This document shows positions 35,679 to 43,700 of a DNA stretch of 64,000 nucleotides, piece by piece (the first letter of the stretch is position 1; every line of letters begins with the position of its first letter). This stretch comes from JASHPR01 sp963844655 (GTDB taxonomy: Bacteria > Actinomycetota > Actinomycetes > Streptosporangiales > Streptosporangiaceae). The position numbers were made by a program, and so were the translations under genes. Where the stretch lies: positions 744,001-808,000 of the forward strand of contig CAWJPA010000004.1 of assembly GCA_963844655.1 (NCBI GenBank). Reading direction: 5' to 3'. A model generated the notes under the pieces. It did not search any database. It was not told the origin of the DNA and was given only the letters and a program-made list of their open reading frames with translations.

Positions 35679-36107
35679 CGTTCAGCCTCCGGTTGAGCGC
35701 GCCGATCGCAGCACGCTATTCTTCAGGAAAGACGACTAGCTGGACCGTACGGCAGGCAGCGGGCCGGGGTCTTGGTCTCCCGGGGGCAGAGTCTGCATAC
35801 GCTATTCATCTCCGTGGGCTGTCAGCGCCGCATTGCTCACGACAGCGATCACGAATAGCGACTGGCTTGGGTACACGACTCTTATGTCCTCCCAGTACCG
35901 TCTTATATCCGCCCAGTACCGTCTTATGACCTCCGGGTGCGGATATTCCTTGGCCTCTAGCCCTGCGGGGCTCACCGCGGCACCGCTTGCTGTTCTTATC
36001 TGTCTCTGCGGCTCGAACAACGGCAGAAATTCCGCCCTCTGAGGATGATCCGGGAACGTCTTGCCCCGCGTACGCTCCAGCTATCGCGCTTACGAGGCGG
36101 TGATGCG
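35679..36107. other. Divergent regulatory region between monooxygenase operon and MEDS regulator
   Basis: This is a 429-base gap. I see no credible gene in it. It is less GC-rich than its surroundings and carries the 21-bp tandem repeats at 35881-35940. It must contain promoters for both directions. Confidence 0.7.
35881..35940. repeat. 21-bp tandem repeats (2.8 copies), candidate activator-binding sites
   Basis: Copies start at 35881, 35902 and 35923 (partial). The first two share CCCAGTACCGTCTTAT exactly. A period of 21 bases is two helical turns, which places repeats on one face of the DNA, as expected for regulator iterons. The nearest regulators are the MEDS and PucR-type proteins encoded immediately downstream. 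Confidence 0.7.
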
Positions 36108-36704
36108 ATGACCGGCGCAGTAGCCAGCGGTATCGACGATATCGACCTGCAGCCTGGCAGCCACGTTTGCGCGTTCTACCGGGGTTCCCCTGACCGGGAC
36201 CGGCTGCTCGCCGCCTACCTTGGCGCCGGCCTGACCGCCGGGGACAAGTGCATCTGCATCGTCGACTCGCCGGGCACGGCCGAGCAGCTCGAGTCACTGC
36301 GGCCCACTCGCGCCCGGCCTGGCCCCTCGGGCGGCCAGCTCGATGTCCACCTGCCGGAGGCGACATACCTGGCCGGCGGCGAGTTCACCACCAGCGACAT
36401 GATCACGTTCTGGGCAGAGAGCATCGCCAAGGCCGAGATCGAGGGTTACTCGTTCTGCCGGCTGGTGGGCGAGATGACCTGGGCGCTGCGGGACGTGCCC
36501 GGGGTTGAGCATCTGGTGGGCTACGAATCAGAACTGAACCGGCACATCTCCGCCAATCCCGTGATCGTCCTCTGCCTGTACGACCTGGACCTGTTCAGCG
36601 GCGAGGTCGTGGTCAACATCGTCAAGACGCATCCTCAGGTGCTCGTCCAGGGCATCCTGGTCGAGAACCCGTATTACGTGGGACCGGACGAGTTCCTGTG
36701 GTGA
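36108..36704 (+). CDS. MEDS domain sensory protein (copy 1)
   Basis: This 198-residue protein consists of a MEDS (methanogen/methylotroph DcmR sensory) domain. It begins GSHVCAFYRGSPDRDRLL, continues with AGDKCICIVDS, and ends CLYDLDLFSGEVVVNIVKTHPQ and PYYVGPDEF. I chose ATG 36108 because the paralogue at 62838 begins with the same MTGAV. It has no DNA-binding domain. Its stop overlaps the PucR-type gene, so the two probably work as a sensor-regulator pair. MEDS domains are linked to sensing hydrocarbon derivatives, which suits control of the alkene genes transcribed divergently. Confidence 0.85.
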   Translation: MTGAVASGIDDIDLQPGSHVCAFYRGSPDRDRLLAAYLGAGLTAGDKCICIVDSPGTAEQLESLRPTRARPGPSGGQLDVHLPEATYLAGGEFTTSDMITFWAESIAKAEIEGYSFCRLVGEMTWALRDVPGVEHLVGYESELNRHISANPVIVLCLYDLDLFSGEVVVNIVKTHPQVLVQGILVENPYYVGPDEFLW

Positions 36705-38506
36705 GCGCGCGCCTCCCCGCGGTGACCGCGCAGCAGCCGGCGCCGAACGGGATGCGGGCCATGGCGATGGCATCTGGCCATCACCAGGAGACCGGCGGCG
36801 CGAACCTGCGGGAGCGCCTGGGAGAGCTCCGGGCGCTGCTGGTGATGTCGCTCCTCATGACCGAGTCGGTCGGCGAGGATCAGATCCTGGAACTGGCCGC
36901 CTCATCGGCGCTGGGTCTGGGCCCGTGGCGGATCGACGGCTTTGCCTTCACCGACGGTGACTGGCATCCCGGCGACGGCCGGGCCCTGCCCATCCCGCGT
37001 GAGCTTCCCGGGCGGCTGGCCGAGCTGGGGAACGGCGGCGGCCGGGTGGACCTGCCCGGCCGCGGGTGGGCCTGGGCCTATTCGCTGCGCGGCGTAAGCG
37101 GGCAACTCGGCCACCTGGTCGCCTCCTGCGAGCGAGAGCCATCGTCCGAGGAGCGATTCCTGATCCAGGTTCTCGCTCAGCAGACGGGTGTGGCGGTGTC
37201 GAACGCCAGGCTGCACGCCAGGGAGCGTGCCACCGCGGCGGAACTCGCCGCCACTAACATGGCGCTCGCCGAGACGGTCGCGAGCCTGGAGCGCAGCAGG
37301 GCTATCCACGAGCGGCTCACGTCTGTGGCGGTCTCGGGTGACGGCCAGCCGGGGATCGCCAAGGCGCTGTACGAACTCACGGGCATGCCGGTCGCGATCG
37401 AGGACCGGTACGGCAACCTGTCGGCCTGGGCAGGTCCTGGCCAGCCGGATCGCTATCCCAAGGAGTCTTTCGCCAAGCGCGAGCAACTGCTCCGCCGGCT
37501 GATGCGGGACAGCAAGCCCATCCGAGACGGTGAACGGCACGTTCTGCTGGTGTCACCGCGGCCCGACCTGATCGGGATAATCGCACTGATCGATCCCGAG
37601 TCGAGAGCGGACCGGGCCGACATGGTCGCACTCGAGCATGGTGCGACCGTCCTGTCGATGGAGCTAGCCCGGCTGCGCAGCATCGCCGATGCGGAGCTGC
37701 GGCTGCGCCGGGACCTCGTTCACGACCTGCTGGCCGGGACAGACGACGAAAGCGCGCTGGCCCGGGCGGAAGCGCTTGACTACGACCTGCGGCGCGCGCA
37801 CCGAGTCGTGATGGTCGAGGGGAAGGGCCGCTCCCGCGTGCACGACGCCCTGCTGAGCGCGGTGCGCCGGGCCATGCGCCAGGCGAGGCTTACCGGGCTG
37901 CTGGAGACCTGGTCGGGCAGTGTCGCTATCGTGACGGCCGGCGAGACCGACTGGGAAAAGCTGCGCCATGCGGTTTTGTCGCAGCTGGGCGGCGGCCAGT
38001 GCCATATCGGGGTGGGCGGTCCCCGCGCCCGCCCTTCCGAGCTGCCGCAATCGCTGCGCGAGGCGGGCCTGGCGCTGCGACTGCAGAAGACGCTGCTGCC
38101 AGGCAGCACCGCGTGCGAATATCCCAAACTCGGCGTCTTCCGCATGCTCGCCGCCATCCCGGACCTTACGGACGTACACGGGTTCGTCCGCGAATGGCTC
38201 GGCAGCCTGATCGACTACGACGCCCACAAGGGTGCGGAACTGGTCCACACCCTTACCCAGTACCTCGAGCACGGCGGCAACTACGACGCCACCGCGGCCC
38301 AGCTGTCGGTACACAAGAGCACGCTCAAGTACCGGCTGCAGCGGATCCGCGAGCTCTCCGGACTCGAGCTGAACAATCCTGACGTGCATTTCAACCTGCA
38401 GCTCGCGACCCGGGCCTGGGGAACACTCCAGGCCGTTCGCAGCGAACGCCCGGCGGCCGCGCTACCCCGGATCCACGCGGGCCGCTGGCCGGATACGGTC
38501 TCCTGA
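36698..38506 (+). CDS. PucR-type transcriptional regulator with GAF domain (copy 1)
   Basis: This 602-residue regulator has an N-terminal GAF-like domain (FLIQVLAQQTGVAVSNARLHAR) and a short coiled stretch. A central region begins with AIEDRYGNLSAWAG. The C-terminal PucR-type helix-turn-helix is YLEHGGNYDATAAQLSVHKS followed by TLKYRLQRIRELSG. It starts at GTG 36698 inside the end of the MEDS gene. A close paralogue lies at 60473-62224 on the other strand, also next to a MEDS gene. It is probably the activator of the monooxygenase or CoM genes. Confidence 0.85.
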   Translation: MVSARLPAVTAQQPAPNGMRAMAMASGHHQETGGANLRERLGELRALLVMSLLMTESVGEDQILELAASSALGLGPWRIDGFAFTDGDWHPGDGRALPIPRELPGRLAELGNGGGRVDLPGRGWAWAYSLRGVSGQLGHLVASCEREPSSEERFLIQVLAQQTGVAVSNARLHARERATAAELAATNMALAETVASLERSRAIHERLTSVAVSGDGQPGIAKALYELTGMPVAIEDRYGNLSAWAGPGQPDRYPKESFAKREQLLRRLMRDSKPIRDGERHVLLVSPRPDLIGIIALIDPESRADRADMVALEHGATVLSMELARLRSIADAELRLRRDLVHDLLAGTDDESALARAEALDYDLRRAHRVVMVEGKGRSRVHDALLSAVRRAMRQARLTGLLETWSGSVAIVTAGETDWEKLRHAVLSQLGGGQCHIGVGGPRARPSELPQSLREAGLALRLQKTLLPGSTACEYPKLGVFRMLAAIPDLTDVHGFVREWLGSLIDYDAHKGAELVHTLTQYLEHGGNYDATAAQLSVHKSTLKYRLQRIRELSGLELNNPDVHFNLQLATRAWGTLQAVRSERPAAALPRIHAGRWPDTVS

Positions 38507-38561
38507 TCCGGGAAACCCGGCTCGGTCGAAGGCCGCGGCAGATTCCGGCTCGGGCCAGCGG

Positions 38562-40643
38562 TCAGCCGACCAGGATCCGCCAGTCCACGGCGACACACCC
38601 GCCCGGGCCGGCCAGCACCGGGTTGAGGTCGAGTTCGGAGATCTCCGGATTGTCGGCCATCAGCGCCCCGACCGCCACGATCACGTCCGCCACCGGCCCG
38701 AGGTCCGTTGGCGGGCTGCCGCGCAGCCCGGTGAACACGGCCGCGCCGCGCAGCGACCTGAGCAGGGCCAGGGCCTGACCGGTGTCCACCGGCGCGACCG
38801 CGAGCCTGACGTCGCGCGTGGCCTCGACCAGCACGCCGCCGAAGCCGGCCATGACCACCGGGCCGAACTCCGGGTCGCGGATCCCGCCCACCACCAGCTC
38901 GAGGCCCGCGCGCTGGGGCTGCACCAGCACGGCCGCGCCGTCGGCCAGCGCGAGCAGGTCGCCCGCGGCATCCCGGACGGCGCCCGCGGTGCGCAGGCCG
39001 AGCCGCACCCCGCCCACATCGCTCTTGTGGGTCAGCTCCGGGTGGGCGACCTTGGCCACCACCGGGTAGCCGAGCCGCTCCGCCGCGGCGACCGCCGTGT
39101 CGGCGCTGCCGCACACCGCGGTCTCGGTCACCGGCACGCCCGCGGCCCCCAGCAGGGCCCGGGCCGCGGCCGGGTCGAGCAGCCCGCGGCCGGCGGGCCC
39201 GGTGAGCCGCACGCCCGGCCGGCGCGGCGGGACATGGTCCTCTCCGGCGGCGGGGCCAGGCGGCTGGCCGAGGCGCAGGCCGCAGCGGACCGCCACGCCC
39301 GCGGCCCGGGCGGTGCGCTCCGGCCAGGCGAAGCACGGCACGCCCGCCTCCTGCAGCAGGGCCGCGTGCGGGTCCGCGGACCGCGGCGCCACCCAGCACA
39401 CGTAGACCGGCACCGGCACGCCGTCGTCGCGCAGCCGGGCCACCGCGCCGGCGACCGCCTCGGCCACCTCCTGCGACGCGGAGCGCTGCAGCAGCACGGG
39501 GACCACCACGTCGATCTCGCCCGAGCGGGCCAGCAGCTCGATCGTGGCCGGGTACACGGTGGTGAACAGGCGCCAGGCCGGGGTCATGTCCACGGGGTTG
39601 CGCGCGCTGGCGTAGTCGGGCAGCAGGGCCCGCAGCTTCTCCTGCAGCGGCTCGCCCAGCTCGGGCACCTCGAGGCCCTCGTCGGCCAGCAGGTCGGTCA
39701 GCTCGACGCCGGTGCCGCCGGAGTTGGTCACCACGGCCACCCGCGGGCCGCGCGGCGCGGGCTGGCCGGACAGGGCCCGGGCCGCGTCCAGCGCCTGCAG
39801 CCCGGTGCGCACCCGGGCCACCCCGGCCTGGCGCAGCGCCGCGTCGCGCACGGCGTCGTCGGTGGCCAGCGCGGCCGTGTGCGACACCGCCGCCCGCCGC
39901 CCGGCGCCGGTGCGGCCGCCGACGACCGCGATGACCGGCTTCGCCGGCGTGGTGCGGGCGGCCTCGGTGAAGAACCGGCGCGCGTCGGTGACCGACTCGA
40001 GCAGCAGGCAGATCACCCGGGTGGCCGGGTCCCGCCGCAGGTAGCCGAGCAGCTCGGCGTCGGTGATGTCGGCCTTGTTGCCCGCCGCGTACACCTTGGC
40101 CACCCGCAGGCCCTCGTCCCGGCCGAGCGCGTGCACGGCCATCCCGTAGGACCCGGACTGGGTGACGATGCTGACCCCGCCGCCACCGCGCGGCGTGCCG
40201 GCCGAGATCGAGGCGTTCAGCGGGAGGTCGGCGTTCTGCACGCCGAAGCAGTTGGGGCCGACCAGGCGGACCCCGCCGGCCCGGGCCGCGGCGACGGCCT
40301 CGGCCTGCAGCTTCGCCCCGTCGTCCCCGGTCTCGGCGAAGCCGGCGCTGAGCACCACCGCCGCGGTGACGCGCTTGTCCGCGGCGGAGCGGACGATGCC
40401 CGGCACGGAGGCGGCCGGCGTGGCGATGACCGCGAGGTCGACGTGGCCGGGCACGTCCCGCAGGTCGGCGTAGGCCGGGCGGCCGCCGACCGTGGCCGCC
40501 GGGCTGACCGGCAGCACCTCGCCGGGGAAGTCGGCCAGGTTGTCCCACAGCAGCCGGCCCAGCGAGCCCTCCCGGTCCGAGGCACCGACGAGGGCCACCC
40601 GGCGCGGCTCGAACACGGCCGACAGGCCGGCGTCGGTCAGCAC
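38562..40643 (-). CDS. ADP-forming acyl-CoA synthetase (acetyl-CoA synthetase, NDP-forming type)
   Basis: This 693-residue single-chain enzyme has an N-terminal CoA-binding domain (VALVGASDREGSLGRLLWDN), ligase-CoA domains containing the probable phospho-histidine in AVSHTAALA, and a C-terminal ATP-grasp domain (VAKVAHPELTHKSDVGGV). It interconverts an acid, ATP and CoA with acyl-CoA, ADP and phosphate. It overlaps the CoA-transferase beta gene by seven bases, so they share a transcript. In this locus activation of acetoacetate, acetate or a sulfo acid are all possible; the sequence does not decide. Confidence 0.87.
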   Translation of the reverse strand: MLTDAGLSAVFEPRRVALVGASDREGSLGRLLWDNLADFPGEVLPVSPAATVGGRPAYADLRDVPGHVDLAVIATPAASVPGIVRSAADKRVTAAVVLSAGFAETGDDGAKLQAEAVAAARAGGVRLVGPNCFGVQNADLPLNASISAGTPRGGGGVSIVTQSGSYGMAVHALGRDEGLRVAKVYAAGNKADITDAELLGYLRRDPATRVICLLLESVTDARRFFTEAARTTPAKPVIAVVGGRTGAGRRAAVSHTAALATDDAVRDAALRQAGVARVRTGLQALDAARALSGQPAPRGPRVAVVTNSGGTGVELTDLLADEGLEVPELGEPLQEKLRALLPDYASARNPVDMTPAWRLFTTVYPATIELLARSGEIDVVVPVLLQRSASQEVAEAVAGAVARLRDDGVPVPVYVCWVAPRSADPHAALLQEAGVPCFAWPERTARAAGVAVRCGLRLGQPPGPAAGEDHVPPRRPGVRLTGPAGRGLLDPAAARALLGAAGVPVTETAVCGSADTAVAAAERLGYPVVAKVAHPELTHKSDVGGVRLGLRTAGAVRDAAGDLLALADGAAVLVQPQRAGLELVVGGIRDPEFGPVVMAGFGGVLVEATRDVRLAVAPVDTGQALALLRSLRGAAVFTGLRGSPPTDLGPVADVIVAVGALMADNPEISELDLNPVLAGPGGCVAVDWRILVG

Positions 40644-41470
40644 CCGCAGTCCTGGCCGTGGTCATGAGCCCCGACGAAGACCCGCTCGAGCTCACGGGAT
40701 GAGAACTCGGACTTGCGTACGGCCAGTGGATCTACCGACCGGACCGCGGCCAGTTCTCCTGCCGACGGGGGCCGGACGGTGCGGAGGTCGCCGGCCACCT
40801 GGAGCGGGAAGCCGGTCGCGGCCTCGACCTCGGCCACGGTGACGTCGGGGAAGATCTGCGCCAGCCGCGCCTGGCCGTCAGGGAAGTCGAACACGCCGAG
40901 CTCGGTGACCAGCCACTGCGGGCCACCGCCGGTGAACCCGAGCTCGGCCCGGGTGCCGAGCCGGGTGCGGTGGCCCATGTCGGTGATGAAGTCGCAGTCC
41001 GCCACCAGCGTGCGCCCGGACCGGTGCCGGGTGGTCCACACGGTCAGCTGGCCGATGGTGGCGGACAGGTTGCAGCCGCCGCCGCCCCCGCCGAGCTTGA
41101 CCTTGGGCAGGCCGGCCGGGCCGATCGCGGTGACGTTGGTGTTGCCGTAGCCGTCGATCTGCCCGCCGGACAGGAACATCCGGTCCACGTCGCCGCGGAT
41201 CGCGGCGTCGAAGAACTCCTCGAACCGCATGCTGTACGCCGCGCCCCGCTTGAGGGCGGCGTCGTTGCTGGTCGGCGGGATGAACGGCGGGTCGGGGTTG
41301 ATCGCGTACATCGCCCCCTCGACCAGCAGCATGTCCGGCGCGTGGGTGTGCCTGGCCACGTGCATCGCGACCTGGGCGCACGGGCTGCCGAACCCGTGGA
41401 ACACGGTTTCGGCCGGGCGGATGGTCCTGGCCAGCGCGATCACGAACCACTCGTCGATGGTCCAGCTCAT
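40637..41470 (-). CDS. CoA-transferase family subunit beta (GctB/IpdB-like)
   Basis: This 277-residue CoA-transferase subunit has FHGFGSPCAQVAMHVAR, the segment LLVEGAMYAINP with a candidate catalytic glutamate, SGGQIDGYGNTN and a glycine-rich stretch GGGGGGCNLS. It resembles the beta subunits of glutaconate CoA-transferase and IpdB-type enzymes. Its ATG (41470) overlaps the alpha subunit stop. Acting on acetoacetate released by the ketopropyl-CoM carboxylase is attractive but inferred; IpdAB-type hydrolysis is an alternative. Confidence 0.82.
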   Translation of the reverse strand: MSWTIDEWFVIALARTIRPAETVFHGFGSPCAQVAMHVARHTHAPDMLLVEGAMYAINPDPPFIPPTSNDAALKRGAAYSMRFEEFFDAAIRGDVDRMFLSGGQIDGYGNTNVTAIGPAGLPKVKLGGGGGGCNLSATIGQLTVWTTRHRSGRTLVADCDFITDMGHRTRLGTRAELGFTGGGPQWLVTELGVFDFPDGQARLAQIFPDVTVAEVEAATGFPLQVAGDLRTVRPPSAGELAAVRSVDPLAVRKSEFSSRELERVFVGAHDHGQDCGC

Positions 41471-42381
41471 GCGAAAATCTCCTGCCAGGCGTCGGTGGAC
41501 TCGGACCAGCGGCCCAGCGCGGCCAGCCGGTCCGCGCCGACGGCTTCGCGGTAGGCCTCCTCGCCGCCGTGCACGTAGGTATCCAGGTACTTGTCCACGT
41601 CGCCGGGGCCCGACTGGGCCGCGGACACGTACTCGCGCAGGTGCTCGCGGTCGTAGGCGTACCGCGGGTAGCACGAGGTGGGGTGCGCGCCGTACGGGGC
41701 CTCGGTCACGGCCGCGACCAGGTGCCCGGGGATGGTCACCCCGGCGGCGGTCACCTCCTCGGTGGACACCAGTTCGTCCACGGTCGCGACCACCATCCGG
41801 GAGGCCGAGGCGAACCGTTCGTCCAGCACGTACGGCTGCTCCAGGTGCAGGTTGCCGTACCTGTCGCCGGCCGGCGCGTGCAGCAGCGCGGCGTCGGGCC
41901 GCAGCGCGGGCACGGCGACCAGGGTCTCGCCGGTGAACGGGCAGGTGATCTCCGCGTACTCGGGGTGCAGCGTGGCGATGTCAGACCCGCGGACCCCGCG
42001 CACCGGCAGGAACGGCACGCCCATCTCCGCGGCCCGCAGCTGGGCCAGGATCGTGGCGCAGCAGCTCTCCGCCACCTCGATCGAGCCGTCCTCGGCGGCC
42101 CGGCGGTAGGCCGGGGCCAGGCCGAGGTCCTGCTCGAACCCCACGTAGCTCTCCTCGCAGCGGCGGACCGCCCCGGCGGCCACGAGCAGGTCCACGTCGA
42201 TGCTGTGCGCCGACCCGACCAGGTGCAGGCCGCGGCGGCCCTGCCGGACCAGCTCGCGCACCAGCGCCATGGGCAGCCGGGCGCACAGCCCGCCGCCGAG
42301 CGCGACGATCGCGCCGTCGCTGACCAGGGCGGCCGCGTCGGCCAGGCTGACCCGCTTGTCGCGGGGCGGGTGCAGGCTCAT
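41467..42381 (-). CDS. CoA-transferase family subunit alpha (GctA/IpdA-like)
   Basis: This 304-residue subunit has VSLADAAALVSDGAIVALGGGL at the N terminus and HLVGSAHSIDVDLLVAAG. FVGFEQDLGLAPAYRRAAEDG, LPVRGVRGSD and CPFTGETLVAVPALRPD follow, typical of the GctA/IpdA family. It pairs with the beta subunit (4-base overlap). No good ribosome binding site precedes the ATG. The IS element inserted just upstream (about 42395-43705) may have separated the gene from its original GGAGG, which now lies at the end of the disulfide reductase gene. Confidence 0.82.
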   Translation of the reverse strand: MSLHPPRDKRVSLADAAALVSDGAIVALGGGLCARLPMALVRELVRQGRRGLHLVGSAHSIDVDLLVAAGAVRRCEESYVGFEQDLGLAPAYRRAAEDGSIEVAESCCATILAQLRAAEMGVPFLPVRGVRGSDIATLHPEYAEITCPFTGETLVAVPALRPDAALLHAPAGDRYGNLHLEQPYVLDERFASASRMVVATVDELVSTEEVTAAGVTIPGHLVAAVTEAPYGAHPTSCYPRYAYDREHLREYVSAAQSGPGDVDKYLDTYVHGGEEAYREAVGADRLAALGRWSESTDAWQEIFA

Positions 42382-42476
42382 CAGATTCGCGGCGTGGAAA
42401 CCCTGGGCTTCAGGCCGGGGAGGAAACGCCGCTCCACCTCCTCCAGACTGTCAGTGGTCGCTACTAGATTCGATTC

Positions 42477-43652
42477 ATGACCCGCTACCGGCTGACTCCA
42501 ACGCCAGCGCAGGAGGCCATCCTGCGTGAGCACTGCGCCCACGCGCGGTATGTGTGGAACCTGGCTGTGGAGCAGCAGTCGTGGTGGCGGTCCGGCCGCG
42601 GCCACGCGCCCGGCTACTGCGCCCAAGCCGCCCAGCTCACCGAGGCCCGCGCTGCGTTCGGATGGCTGGCCGAGGGAAGCCAGATGGTGCAGCAGCAGGC
42701 GCTCCGTGATTTCACCCAGGCCATGGCAAATTACTTCGCCGGCTCCCACCGCAAGCCCACCTGGCGCAAAGCCAACCGGGACGAAGGATTCCGGATCGTC
42801 GCGGTCAAGCCCAGCCACATCCGGCGGCTGTCCCGCCACACCGGCCAACTCTGGGTGCCCAAGGCCGGATGGATGCGGTTCCGCTGGTCCCGCACTGTCC
42901 CGGCAGCCAAGTCCTACCGGGTCACCCGTGACCGAGCCGGGCGCTGGCACATTGCGTTCGCTGTCATCCCCAAACCTGTTCCAGGGCCGGGCACTGGCGA
43001 GGTCGTGGGCATCGACCGAGGCGTAGCCGTGTCGGCGGCCCTGTCCACCGGGGACCTGCTGCACTGCCCCGGGCTGCGGCCCGCCGAACGGGCCCGGCTG
43101 CGGCTGCTGCAGCGCAGGCTGGCTCGCGCCCGCAAAGGGTCCCATCGGCGCCGACGAGTCAAGACCGCGGTCGCGACGCTGCGGGCCCGTGAGGCCGACC
43201 GGCGCAAGGACTGGACCGAGAAGCTCTCGACGAATCTCGCCCGCCGGTTCGACGTGATCCGGGTCGAAGACCTGCGCATCACCGGCATGACCCGCTCCGC
43301 CAAGGGCACCCTCGCCGAGCCCGGCCGGGGCGTCCGCCGCAAAGCTGGCCTGAACCGGGGCATCCTGGCTAACGGCTGGGGCCTGCTGGCCCGGCGGCTG
43401 GAAGACAAGGCCCCCGGCCGGGTGCAGAAAGTCACGCCCGTGTTCACCTCGCAGCGCTGCAGCGCGTGCGGGACCGTAGACGGCAGGTCGCGCGAGAGCC
43501 AAGCCGACTTTGCCTGCCGGTCCTGCGGATACGCCTGTAACGCTGACGTGAACGCGGCACGCAACATCGCCGCAGGACATGCGGTGACTGCGCGGGGACG
43601 CTCGCCGCTGGACGGGCGGATGAACCGCGAACCTCAACTCCTTGCCTCCTGA
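42477..43652 (+). CDS. tnpB: RNA-guided endonuclease TnpB (IS605 OrfB family)
   Basis: This 391-residue TnpB has an N-terminal MTRYRLTPTPAQEAIL domain and an intact RuvC-like centre: D180 in GIDRGVAV, E264 in VEDLRI and D357 in NADVNAARN. The zinc ribbon is C328/C331 and C347/C350. All catalytic residues are present, so it could be an active omega-RNA-guided nuclease that promotes retention of the element. It is encoded on the strand opposite to its flanking genes, and its guide RNA would come from the 3' end of the gene and the right end of the element. Confidence 0.92.
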   Translation: MTRYRLTPTPAQEAILREHCAHARYVWNLAVEQQSWWRSGRGHAPGYCAQAAQLTEARAAFGWLAEGSQMVQQQALRDFTQAMANYFAGSHRKPTWRKANRDEGFRIVAVKPSHIRRLSRHTGQLWVPKAGWMRFRWSRTVPAAKSYRVTRDRAGRWHIAFAVIPKPVPGPGTGEVVGIDRGVAVSAALSTGDLLHCPGLRPAERARLRLLQRRLARARKGSHRRRRVKTAVATLRAREADRRKDWTEKLSTNLARRFDVIRVEDLRITGMTRSAKGTLAEPGRGVRRKAGLNRGILANGWGLLARRLEDKAPGRVQKVTPVFTSQRCSACGTVDGRSRESQADFACRSCGYACNADVNAARNIAAGHAVTARGRSPLDGRMNREPQLLAS

Positions 43653-43700
43653 CCAGGACGTGAGGGGCTGGAATCCCCCGCCTTCAGGCGGAGGAGGTTG
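43560..43700 (+). ncRNA. Probable omega-RNA (right-end RNA) of the tnpB element
   Basis: TnpB guide RNAs are transcribed from the 3' end of tnpB through the right end of the element, with the guide taken from flanking DNA. Here the final 93 bases of tnpB plus the hairpin at 43674-43695 fit. The guide would then begin near 43701-43706 in the end of the disulfide reductase gene. This follows from family knowledge, not from a direct signal. Confidence 0.4.

Noticed and set aside
42477..43700. CRISPR-Cas12-like effector or CRISPR array around the tnpB gene
   Set aside because: There are no repeat-spacer units, and the protein has TnpB length and termini of an IS605 element.
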